A stretch of DNA of 64,000 bases from an uncultured Spirochaetaceae bacterium (lineage in GTDB: Bacteria > Spirochaetota > Spirochaetia > Sphaerochaetales > Sphaerochaetaceae), in NCBI GenBank assembly GCA_944390725.1, contig CALXQU010000004.1:101998-165997 (forward strand), in the 5' to 3' direction. The notes beneath the pieces were generated by a model. It had not been told where the DNA came from, did not search any database, and was given only the letters and a program-made list of their open reading frames with translations. Made by a program: the position numbers and the translations under genes. How positions within the stretch are numbered: position 1 is the stretch's first letter; every line of letters starts with the position of its first letter. Below, piece after piece: positions 24,668 through 32,337 of this stretch.

Positions 24668-26041
24668 ATGCCTCGGAGAAAGTACGATCTGGGCAGGGAT
24701 GGGCTGTGGCGCCTCGTGCTGAGCCTTGCCGTGCCGACGGCTCTGGCGCAGGCCGTCAATGTCCTCTATGCCATCGTGGACAGGATGTTCATCGGCCATA
24801 TCGCGGGATATGGCGACATAGCGCTCGCAGGAGTCGGGGTCGCTGCGCCGATAGCGACATTCATCTCGTCATTCGCAACGCTGATCGGCATGGGCGGGGC
24901 CCCGATAATGGCCATGTGCGAGGGCCATGGCGACCATGAGACGGCAGAGCGCACAGTCACCACAGGCTTCTACCTGCTCCTCATCTCATCAGCCATACTC
25001 ACGCCTGTCTTCCTCATCTTCCGAGATCCCATCCTCATGGCCTTCGGCGCATCGGCGGCAACGCTTCCCCATGCATCCGAGTATCTGGGATGGTACCTGC
25101 TGGGAACGCCATTCGCCCTCCTCTCGGGAGGCCTCAACAGCTTCGTCATCAACCAGGGCATGTCGAAGAAGGGAATGGTATCGGTCCTCACGGGAGCCGT
25201 GATGAACATCATACTGGACCCCGTGTTCATCTTCACGCTCTCGATGGGAGTGAAGGGAGCGGCAATCGCCACCGTGATATCGCAGATGGCATCGATGGCA
25301 GTATCGATCGCGGCCCTCAGGCAGCAGGACACGGCGATAAGGCTGCGCTTCCGGGGCTTCCTCCCCAGGCAGGTCAGCAAGATCATCAAGTTCGGCCTCT
25401 CGTCCTTCATCATCATCTCCACCGACAGCGTGCTGCTGATCGTCCTCAATGCGATGCTGCAGCGCTATGGCGGACCGGATATGGGGGATATCCTCATAAC
25501 ATGCTCCACCATCGTGCAGAGCTACCATATACTGGTGACATATCCAATGGGCGGCATGACAGCAGGATGCCAGGGGCTCGTAAGCTACAACTACGGGGCA
25601 GGATACACAGACCGCGTGCGCAAGAGCATCTCGAACCTGCAGGTGCTGATCACCTCATACACCATCGCGATGACGGTGTTCACCATCTTCGGCTCCCATC
25701 TCTTCGCCAGGCTGTTCACCTCAGATCCGTACATACTGGGGCTCTCTGCCAGATACATGATCATATTCGAGAGCATGGTGATCCCGCTCTCGTTCCAGTA
25801 TGTCAATGTCGACATGATGACAGCGCTCGGCCAGATACATATCTCGCTGCCGCTGTCGCTGCTGAGGAAGATCTCCTTCATGGTCGCATCGATCATCCTG
25901 CCTATGGCCTTTGCGGCAGAGGCGGCATTCCTTGCCGAGCCTATCTCAGACATCCTCTCATGCACCGTAGGCACCATAGTCGTACGCAGGTCCCTCGGCC
26001 CCATCCTCGAGAGGAGGAAGAAGGAAGGGCTGCATATCTAG
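24668..26041 (+). CDS. MATE family efflux transporter
   Basis: An inner-membrane MATE antiporter (457 residues). Its first helix pair reads L-A-V-P-T-A-L-A-Q-A-V-N-V-L-Y-A-I-V-D-R-M-F-I-G-H-I, and the second half carries Y-P-M-G-G-M-T-A-G-C-Q-G-L-V-S-Y-N-Y-G-A-G. It is a paralogue of the pump at 12.6 kb, with which it shares R-M/I-F/Y-I-G-H-I and M-G-G-A-P. The start at M-P-R-R-K-Y follows a perfect TATAAT by 7 nt; longer in-frame readings would begin upstream of the promoter. Substrate unknown. Confidence 0.92.
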   Translation: MPRRKYDLGRDGLWRLVLSLAVPTALAQAVNVLYAIVDRMFIGHIAGYGDIALAGVGVAAPIATFISSFATLIGMGGAPIMAMCEGHGDHETAERTVTTGFYLLLISSAILTPVFLIFRDPILMAFGASAATLPHASEYLGWYLLGTPFALLSGGLNSFVINQGMSKKGMVSVLTGAVMNIILDPVFIFTLSMGVKGAAIATVISQMASMAVSIAALRQQDTAIRLRFRGFLPRQVSKIIKFGLSSFIIISTDSVLLIVLNAMLQRYGGPDMGDILITCSTIVQSYHILVTYPMGGMTAGCQGLVSYNYGAGYTDRVRKSISNLQVLITSYTIAMTVFTIFGSHLFARLFTSDPYILGLSARYMIIFESMVIPLSFQYVNVDMMTALGQIHISLPLSLLRKISFMVASIILPMAFAAEAAFLAEPISDILSCTVGTIVVRRSLGPILERRKKEGLHI

Positions 26042-26082
26042 CGGACATTCCAATCGCCCATCCTTTCTGCTAAGCTTGGCAC

Positions 26083-27279
26083 ATGAACGATGATGCCAGC
26101 ATATCAAGCCTTACGCCTGCAGAGCGCTTCCTGCTCGTCCCATTCTATGGACGCTACCTGAAGGCCCGCTACAGGATGAGGACGGAGAACATGGAATCCG
26201 TCCTGCCATTCAAGGGACCGGCCATCGTCTTCGCCAACCATGCGCATACGCTAGACCCCTTCCTGATATCCGCGGTCTATCCGTATCACATAAGCTGGGT
26301 GGCAGGCTCATACCTCTTCAAGATGAAGATGGTCGGCTATCTCCTGACCCATTGGGTGCACAGCATCCCCAAGGCACAGGGACGCAGCGACCTGTCCACC
26401 ATCAGGAATATCTCGGAAGCGCTGGGGAAGAACCAGATCGTAGGCATCTTCCCGGAAGGGACAAGGACCTGGGACGGCGAGATGATGGACATCGCATCTG
26501 GAACAGCCAAGCTCGTGAGGCTCTTCCGCGTCCCTGTCATATTCATACACATCAAGGGCGGCTTCCCTTCCCATCCGCGCTGGGCCGATGAGGAGCGCAA
26601 GGGCCCCATATCGATAGAAGTGCACAGGATCCTCACGCCGGAGGAGATCAAGGCGATGGATATCGGCGAGCTGACAGAAGCAGTCAGGGCAAGCCTCAGC
26701 TTCTCGAATGACAGATGGCAGGATGAGGCCCGCGTGCCATTCAGGGGCAGCAGGCGCGCAGAAGGCATCGAGAGCCTCTTCTACCAGTGCCCGGCCTGCG
26801 GTTCCTACTCATCCATCAGGGCATCCGGCGATTCCTTCAGCTGCACATCATGCGGAGCCGGCGCAAGGCTGGATGGCTATGACAGGATCATAGACGGCAA
26901 GAGGATACCGTTCACGCGCCTGGCCGAATGGCATGGATGGGAGCGGAAGCAGCTGGAGGAGCTCTTCTGCAAGGAGGACGACGGCAAGCCTCTCTTCCCC
27001 GAAGATGGCGGCATGCTGCTGATGAAGCTCGAAGGAAACAGGTTCCGCGTCATCTCAAGGTCCTTCACGGCAATCGTCACGAGGAAGGCCATAAGCATCC
27101 CCGAGGAAGGGCTGGTATTCAATTTCGGGGAGATTTCATCTATGGTAATAAACGCTAAGCAGACAATCGAGCTCTATTGCCCAGGCGGCGTATACAGGAT
27201 CAGGCTGGAGAAGGGCTCGAGTCCGCTTAAGATCTGGGAGCTGTACATGACAGTGCAGGCCCGCAAGGAGAATCAATGA
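26083..27279 (+). CDS. PlsC-like acyltransferase fused to a zinc ribbon and a C-terminal domain
   Basis: The N-terminal 220 residues are a 1-acyl-glycerol-3-phosphate acyltransferase-type domain: N-H-A-H-T-L-D (the H-x4-D catalytic motif, about 51-57), F-P-E-G-T-R (about 126-131) and V-I-F-I-H-I-K-G. This family makes phosphatidic acid at the inner membrane. Residues about 236-262 then form a zinc ribbon, C-P-A-C-G ... C-T-S-C-G. About 135 further residues resemble a beta-rich (PH/GRAM-like) domain. At 398 residues it is about 150 longer than simple PlsC proteins. The extension suggests a specialised acyltransferase or a regulatory module. The next gene overlaps by 4 bp. The start follows a weak TAAGCT box by 6 nt without a ribosome site. 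Confidence 0.85.
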   Translation: MNDDASISSLTPAERFLLVPFYGRYLKARYRMRTENMESVLPFKGPAIVFANHAHTLDPFLISAVYPYHISWVAGSYLFKMKMVGYLLTHWVHSIPKAQGRSDLSTIRNISEALGKNQIVGIFPEGTRTWDGEMMDIASGTAKLVRLFRVPVIFIHIKGGFPSHPRWADEERKGPISIEVHRILTPEEIKAMDIGELTEAVRASLSFSNDRWQDEARVPFRGSRRAEGIESLFYQCPACGSYSSIRASGDSFSCTSCGAGARLDGYDRIIDGKRIPFTRLAEWHGWERKQLEELFCKEDDGKPLFPEDGGMLLMKLEGNRFRVISRSFTAIVTRKAISIPEEGLVFNFGEISSMVINAKQTIELYCPGGVYRIRLEKGSSPLKIWELYMTVQARKENQ

Positions 27280-28694
27280 ATTTCTCGTACATGATCCACG
27301 CAGGGATCGTATCCGCTGCCCTGCTGCTCGGCGCCCTGCTGAGGGCAAGGGTAAGGGTATTGCAGAAATACCTGATACCATCATCCATCATCGGAGGCGC
27401 GCTGCTCCTCCTCTTCTACAACTATGCAGCGCCCTTATTCGGGCTCGACTCATCGTTCCTGGGCGACCTGGTATACCACCTGCTCAATGTATCGTTCATA
27501 GCGATGGCGCTCAGGATACCGGAGGAAGGCGGAAGGAAATCAAGAAGGGCGATAGGCGCCAATGTCATAGCGGTCGTCGCCCAGTACGGGCTGCAGTGCC
27601 TGCTGCCGCTCATCGCGGTGGCCGTGCTTATCGCTACAGCGATGCCTGACCTCTTCCCTGCCATAGCCCTCTCGCTCCCGCTCGGCTTCGAGCTCGGCCC
27701 GGGACAGGCATACTCGATGTCGCTCCCATGGGTCGAGATGGGGTTCGAAGGCGCTACCTCGGTAGGCCTTGCCATGGCGGCAATCGGCTTCATAGTCGGC
27801 AGCGTCGGCGGAGTCATCCTCATAAACATCGGCATCAGGAAAGGCTGGGTCAGCAAGGAGGATGCCGCCAAGCTCGAGCATGGCGGTGTCAGGAGCGGAT
27901 TCATACCGCGCAGCCTGCAGAAGGAAGGGGCCAGGAACACCACGGAAGGAGAGTCGATCGACTCATTGACATACCATCTTGCCCTCATACTCGGCACATA
28001 CCTGCTGAGCTATGGCTTCCTCTCCCTCCTCGGATTGCTCCTCGGCATGCTGGGGCCTCTCGGCGACTCGCTGATGGACAGCCTCTGGGGCATCAACTTC
28101 GTATTCAGCATGTTCTGCGCGAACATCGTGAGGATGGTGATCATCAAGGCCGGTGTCGCGCACACAGTCGACAACAAGACCATGAACAGGATCAACGGCC
28201 TCGCCGTCGATTTCACCGTCATATCATCGCTCGGCTCGATCTCCATCGCGGCAGTGGCCTCATACTGGCTCCCTGTGCTCATACTGGTGGCCATAGGCAT
28301 CTTCATCACCTGCTATATCCTGCCCTGGTACTGCTCAAGGCTCTATGATGACTACCAGTTCAAGAGGATGCTGATCATATTCGGCACCGGCACGGGAACG
28401 CTGCCTACGGGACTCAGCCTCCTCAGGGTCCTCGATCCCGACTTCGAGACACCGGTCGCTACCGACTATGTCTATGCATCCGGCATCGTGTTCTTCACTG
28501 TCATCCCCATCATACTCTGCGTGAACCTGCCTGCCCTCAGCTATACGACACAGAACCCTATGCTTTACTGGCTCATGGTCGCTATCTGCGCCGTATATAC
28601 GATCGGATGCGTCATCGCCTTCCGTATCTACGCCGGCAAGCGCGCCTTCGCATCGCCTGGCAGGTTCTTCTACACAGGCGAGAGCAGGTCCTGA
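27276..28694 (+). CDS. Sodium/glutamate symporter-like (GltS family) membrane protein
   Basis: A 472-residue inner-membrane carrier with about twelve hydrophobic segments. Resemblance to GltS is seen in the early K-Y-L-I-P-S-S-I-I-G-G-A-L, in G-F-E-L-G-P-G-Q-A-Y-S, in G-L-A-M-A-A-I-G-F-I-V-G-S-V-G-G-V, and in the second-half repeat I-F-G-T-G-T-G-T-L-P-T-G-L-S-L-L-R. The ion and substrate are inferred only from the family (Na+ and a carboxylate or amino acid). It starts inside the stop codon of the acyltransferase (ATGA) behind AAGGAG, so the two are co-translated. Confidence 0.82.
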   Translation: MNFSYMIHAGIVSAALLLGALLRARVRVLQKYLIPSSIIGGALLLLFYNYAAPLFGLDSSFLGDLVYHLLNVSFIAMALRIPEEGGRKSRRAIGANVIAVVAQYGLQCLLPLIAVAVLIATAMPDLFPAIALSLPLGFELGPGQAYSMSLPWVEMGFEGATSVGLAMAAIGFIVGSVGGVILINIGIRKGWVSKEDAAKLEHGGVRSGFIPRSLQKEGARNTTEGESIDSLTYHLALILGTYLLSYGFLSLLGLLLGMLGPLGDSLMDSLWGINFVFSMFCANIVRMVIIKAGVAHTVDNKTMNRINGLAVDFTVISSLGSISIAAVASYWLPVLILVAIGIFITCYILPWYCSRLYDDYQFKRMLIIFGTGTGTLPTGLSLLRVLDPDFETPVATDYVYASGIVFFTVIPIILCVNLPALSYTTQNPMLYWLMVAICAVYTIGCVIAFRIYAGKRAFASPGRFFYTGESRS

Positions 28695-28718
28695 AGGAAC
28701 TGCAAGCCATGAAAATGA

Positions 28719-28750
28719 ATGCCCGGCAGCCGTGGAGGCCCCGGGCATTC
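28719..28750. terminator. Hairpin between convergent gltS-like and trpR-like genes
   Basis: A 9-bp perfect stem AATGCCCGG/CCGGGCATT with a 14-nt loop, between two converging genes. No U tract. Confidence 0.6.
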
Positions 28751-28769
28751 CACTTGTCCTTATCGAGGA

Positions 28770-29114
28770 TCAGATATGCGTATGGTCATCATACCTTGCC
28801 GTGAGGAGGCGGACCATGAACCCATCCTTCTTCTTGAGGATCCTGCTTCCGCGCGTGATCTTGCAGAGGGACATCCTGCGCTCAGCCGCGATTTCCCTCT
28901 GGGGCTTGCCAAGGAAGATATCCTCGGTCAGCAGCCATCTCTGCACGATATCATTGCGCTCTGATTCAGTCAGGAGGTCATCAAGGAGAAGGCGCATCTC
29001 CTTCTCATCATCTATGCCCGTAATGACCTTTATGATGTCGTCATAGGCCTCCCTGGCTTCCTTTTCCCTGTCTATCGGAGCTTCCTTCCTCTTTTTTCTA
29101 TCAACAGTATCCAT
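28770..29114 (-). CDS. TrpR-family repressor
   Basis: A 114-residue DNA-binding protein of the Trp repressor superfamily. The core D-D-L-L-T-E-S-E-R-N-D-I-V-Q-R-W is followed by the helix-turn-helix G-K-P-Q-R-E-I-A-A-E-R-R-M-S-L-C-K-I-T-R-G-S-R-I-L-K-K, which matches TrpR strongly (the I-T-R-G-S recognition helix end). The start is fixed by TTGACG-17-TACCCT ending 7 nt upstream; an upstream extension would overlap the cls gene. No trp operon or tryptophan transporter lies in the window, so the effector is assumed to be tryptophan by family only. Confidence 0.82.
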   Translation of the reverse strand: MDTVDRKKRKEAPIDREKEAREAYDDIIKVITGIDDEKEMRLLLDDLLTESERNDIVQRWLLTEDIFLGKPQREIAAERRMSLCKITRGSRILKKKDGFMVRLLTARYDDHTHI

Positions 29115-29121
29115 ATTGGAA

Positions 29122-29150
29122 AGGGTACGATCCGCAGATGCATCCGTCAA
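29122..29150 (-). promoter_or_regulatory. Promoter of the TrpR-like gene, leaderless type
   Basis: TTGACG (29145-29150), exactly 17 bp, TACCCT (29122-29127), then 7 nt to the ATG. It lies immediately after the cardiolipin synthase stop codon. Confidence 0.55.
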
Positions 29151-29152
29151 GC

Positions 29153-30670
29153 TCAGAGTGCGGAGGAGAAGAGGCAGAAGAACGTGCGCTTCAGCCTTGT
29201 GAAGAGGCCTATCCTGCCGCACTTCTCCGCAGTCTGCTCCTCAGACATCCCGAAGGTATCCTCGAAATCGGCCTTCACATCCCTGATTATGCCAGCATGG
29301 TAGAAAAGGACGGACAGCTCGAAATGCAGGTAGAAGGACCTGTAGTCCATGTTGGTCGTGCCGATTATCGCGATATCGTCATCGGCAAGGAACATCTTCG
29401 CATGGAGGAAGCCGGGGATGAACTCATAGATCTTCACTCCAGACTTGAGAAGCGGCATATAGTTCGAGCGGGAGACCTCGAATACCGACTTCTTGTCCGG
29501 GACATGCGGCATCAGTATGCGGACATCGACCCCTGACCTAGCCGCAATCATCAGCGTCCCCATCATCGCATCATCGAGGATAAGGTACGGCGTCATGATC
29601 CAGACGTAGCGCTTGGCCGAGGATATCACCTGCATATAGACATCCTCGCCTACGGTGATCTCATCGAACGGATTATCGCCGAACGGATGGACGAACCCAT
29701 CGCCTTCGACATGCTCGGTAGGCGCATAGTGCCCAGGCTGGACATTATCGCCGGTAAGGGCCTTCCACATGGCAAGGAACATGCACGTGAGATTCCAGAC
29801 GGCAGCCCCGCGGATCTTTATCGCATTGTCCTTCCAGTAGCCGAAGCGGATGAGGTCATTGGCATACTCGTCAGCCAGGTTCAGCCCGCCCGTATAGCAG
29901 ACATTGCCATCGATGCAGAATATCTTCCTGTGGTCGCGGAAGTTCATCCTCGGATTGATATGCATCCTCACCTTGTTGAAGGCGATGGCCCTGATGCCTT
30001 TCTGCTCCAGCGTCTTCGCGTAATTGGGAGGCAGGACGTTTATCGACCCCATATCATCATAGATGACACGGACATCCACGCCTTCGGCGGCTTTCCTCTC
30101 CAGCTCCCTGAGGATGGCTGTCCACCAGTGCCCCTGGTCGATGATGAAGTATTCGATGAAGATGAAGCGCTCTGCCCTGCCCACCTCCTTCAGCAGGTCG
30201 ATGAAGAATGAATCGGCATAGCGGAAATACTCCGCCGCGGTATCCACCCAGGGAGACAGGCTGGTCACGTTCCTGACGAACGATGAGATCCTGGCGTATT
30301 CAGGCTCGATGGAACCCAGGAGCTGGACTGCCCTGCTCTCCGGCTGCCCCTGCAGGTTCGCCGAACGCAGCGCCTGGATCTTCTTCCGGCCCAGGCGTCC
30401 CAGCTGCTTGTTCGCCATCAGCACATACAGGACGCCGCCGAGGATCGGCAGGACGGCTATGAGGAATATCCAGACGGTCTTGTAGGCGGCTTTCTCGCTT
30501 CTGGTGAAGACGACGAGGCTCATGACCACCGAAAGGAGCATGAACGCGAAGAAGAAGCCTGCCCTGAAGCTAGCCCAGAAGACGGCATATACGAGGATGC
30601 CGAACTGCAGGAGTATGACAAGGGTGGTCCAGAAGAGCCTTGATGTGAAGAACCTCAGAGCCTTACGCAT
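29153..30670 (-). CDS. cls: Cardiolipin synthase
   Basis: A membrane phospholipase D-type enzyme (505 residues) that condenses phosphatidylglycerol to cardiolipin. Two hydrophobic N-terminal helices and a short third one precede the two HKD motifs: F-R-D-H-R-K-I-F-C-I-D-G (first) and F-L-H-A-K-M-F-L-A-D-D-D-I-A-I-I-G-T-T-N-M-D (second). Flanking V-Y-T-G-G-L-N and D-Y-R-S-F motifs are intact. Its start overlaps the end of queH by 8 bp on the same strand, so both are read from the queH promoter. No ribosome site stronger than the coupling overlap was seen. Confidence 0.95.
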   Translation of the reverse strand: MRKALRFFTSRLFWTTLVILLQFGILVYAVFWASFRAGFFFAFMLLSVVMSLVVFTRSEKAAYKTVWIFLIAVLPILGGVLYVLMANKQLGRLGRKKIQALRSANLQGQPESRAVQLLGSIEPEYARISSFVRNVTSLSPWVDTAAEYFRYADSFFIDLLKEVGRAERFIFIEYFIIDQGHWWTAILRELERKAAEGVDVRVIYDDMGSINVLPPNYAKTLEQKGIRAIAFNKVRMHINPRMNFRDHRKIFCIDGNVCYTGGLNLADEYANDLIRFGYWKDNAIKIRGAAVWNLTCMFLAMWKALTGDNVQPGHYAPTEHVEGDGFVHPFGDNPFDEITVGEDVYMQVISSAKRYVWIMTPYLILDDAMMGTLMIAARSGVDVRILMPHVPDKKSVFEVSRSNYMPLLKSGVKIYEFIPGFLHAKMFLADDDIAIIGTTNMDYRSFYLHFELSVLFYHAGIIRDVKADFEDTFGMSEEQTAEKCGRIGLFTRLKRTFFCLFSSAL

Positions 30671-31196
30671 CCCTATCCCTCAGAGAGAACTCGCATCCGC
30701 ACCAGTCCTGCCTGTAGAGCCCGAGCTCCTTCGAGAGCTGGACCGAGCGGTTGAAGCCATCCTTCTTCTTGAAGTCGATCTCCATGAATCCGCCAAGGTC
30801 CCCGCCCTGCGCGAAGATGGCCTTCGAGGACTTGAACCGCGACACCGTCAGCGTCGTCGCGAACTTATGGATGCCCAGCTCGTCAGCCTTCGCCTTGGCC
30901 CTCAGGAGATTGAACCTGAAGCACAGCGAGCATCTTTCCCCATGCTCCCTATCCAGCTCATGGCCCCTTACATATGCAAGCCACTGGCCATGGTCCCAGC
31001 TGTCCAGTATCGTCTCAAGACCGTAATGCCTGGCGACTATCAGGAGGTTCTCATACCTCTTCATGAACTCCTCATAGGGGAATATATTGCTATCGGAGAA
31101 GAACAGGACAGGCTCATAGCCTTCGGCAAGGAGCCTCTCGACAGATGAAGTGGAACATGGTCCGCAGCAGACATGAAGAAGCAGTCTTTCCCCCAT
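30663..31196 (-). CDS. queH: Epoxyqueuosine reductase QueH
   Basis: Final step of queuosine tRNA modification: reduction of epoxyqueuosine by the non-cobalamin QueH (DUF208) enzyme (177 residues). Metal/cluster cysteines are visible as H-V-C-C-G-P-C-S at residues 9-16, C-S-L-C in the middle (R-C-S-L-C-F-R-F-N) and the C-terminal D-W-C-G-C. The start was set at M-G-E-R-L because TAGAAT ends 8 nt before it. The gene is divergent from the TPR gene and heads a two-gene unit with cls. No other queuosine gene is nearby. Confidence 0.93.
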   Translation of the reverse strand: MGERLLLHVCCGPCSTSSVERLLAEGYEPVLFFSDSNIFPYEEFMKRYENLLIVARHYGLETILDSWDHGQWLAYVRGHELDREHGERCSLCFRFNLLRAKAKADELGIHKFATTLTVSRFKSSKAIFAQGGDLGGFMEIDFKKKDGFNRSVQLSKELGLYRQDWCGCEFSLRDRDA

Positions 31197-31204
31197 ACAG
31201 GATG

Positions 31205-31210
31205 ATTCTA
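31205..31210 (-). promoter_or_regulatory. -10 box of queH, leaderless type
   Basis: TAGAAT on the minus strand, 8 nt before the start codon, with ATGAAA as a possible -35 at 17 bp. Confidence 0.45.
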
Positions 31211-31263
31211 GCACAAAAGGCTGAGTGTTTCATTGGCTTCCCTTTCATGGTAACATCGCTTCT

Positions 31264-32337
31264 ATGAAACGATACAGGAACCTACCAGGCATAATCCTCC
31301 TCGTCATTTCCGTGATACTCCTGTCCAATGAGCAGATCCCGGCATGGATACCGCTCGTGGCGCTGGTGCTCTCATCGGCGCTGCTGGTATGGGGAGCAAG
31401 AGGCAACTACTATTTCTCCAAGGCCGTCAAGCTATTCCAGTCCGGAGGGGATGGAAAGAAGACGCTCGAATGCTTCGAGAAGGCCCTCAAGGCCGGCATA
31501 TCCGACCAGTATACGGTGATAGCCGCCTCCGTGCTCCTCAGGGCGAACATGAGCGAGAATGCGAAGGAAGCGCTGGAACCTATAACGAAGGGGAGCAATG
31601 ACAAGCGCGCGGCGGAAGCGAAGGCCGTCCTCTCCATCTACTACTGGTACCATGGGGATATCGACAGGGCCATAGAGCTATGCGAAAGCGCGAAGGAAGG
31701 TCCCGGGAAAAGGGACAAGAACGTCTACGTCAACCTCTGCACCTATTACCTCAGCAAGGGGGATATCCGCAGCTTCAGGGAGAACCTCAAGGCCGGCATC
31801 GGCATAGACGACGGCTCTCCTGCGATCATAGACTTCAGGGCTGTCTCATATATCCTCGAGGGCAACTACAAGGCTGCCGGCGCCATCATAACCGATATGC
31901 TGGACAAGTCCACACCAGCCTTCTCCGACCCATACATCCACCTTGCCATGGCCTATCTCTTCTATGGCGAGAGGGACAAGGCCATCGATGCCATCGGCAG
32001 GGCCCGGGACACAGTATGCCACATGACATCGATCTACAAGCGCGAGGATATAGAGAAGCTGGAAGCGGCAATCCGCGACGACTGGCAGGTAATCCCCGCG
32101 ACGGAGGCCATCCTCGGCAATCCGCTGATGTTCATCAACGGCAGGCTCCCGGACTGGGAGAGGGCTGCTGAGCCATTCACCGGCATGATGCTGCCTGAAA
32201 CCCATGGCGGGCTGGACCTGCAGGAGCCTCCTGTGCTGACCACTGACGAGGACGTGGCAGAGGAGCCCAAAGACAGCGACGATGTCGATACCGACCTCTC
32301 CGAAAGCGATGAGGAGTGGATCCGCAGGCACTCCTAG
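31264..32337 (+). CDS. Membrane-anchored TPR-repeat protein
   Basis: A 357-residue protein with two N-terminal membrane helices (about residues 7-45), then helical tetratricopeptide-like repeats facing the cytoplasm: G-N-Y-Y-F-S-K-A-V-K-L-F-Q-S-G, K-K-T-L-E-C-F-E-K-A-L-K-A-G, Y-W-Y-H-G-D-I-D-R-A-I-E-L-C-E-S-A-K. The tail is acidic and Asp/Glu-rich (about 320-357). No enzyme motif. TPR proteins usually scaffold complexes; the partner is unknown. The start follows TAACAT by 7 nt without a ribosome site. The stop overlaps the stop of the convergent patatin gene in CTAG. Confidence 0.82.
   Translation: MKRYRNLPGIILLVISVILLSNEQIPAWIPLVALVLSSALLVWGARGNYYFSKAVKLFQSGGDGKKTLECFEKALKAGISDQYTVIAASVLLRANMSENAKEALEPITKGSNDKRAAEAKAVLSIYYWYHGDIDRAIELCESAKEGPGKRDKNVYVNLCTYYLSKGDIRSFRENLKAGIGIDDGSPAIIDFRAVSYILEGNYKAAGAIITDMLDKSTPAFSDPYIHLAMAYLFYGERDKAIDAIGRARDTVCHMTSIYKREDIEKLEAAIRDDWQVIPATEAILGNPLMFINGRLPDWERAAEPFTGMMLPETHGGLDLQEPPVLTTDEDVAEEPKDSDDVDTDLSESDEEWIRRHS

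Noticed and set aside
28770..29222. Longer TrpR-like protein beginning inside the cardiolipin synthase gene
   Set aside because: A good promoter ends 7 nt before the internal ATG, and the extra residues match nothing.
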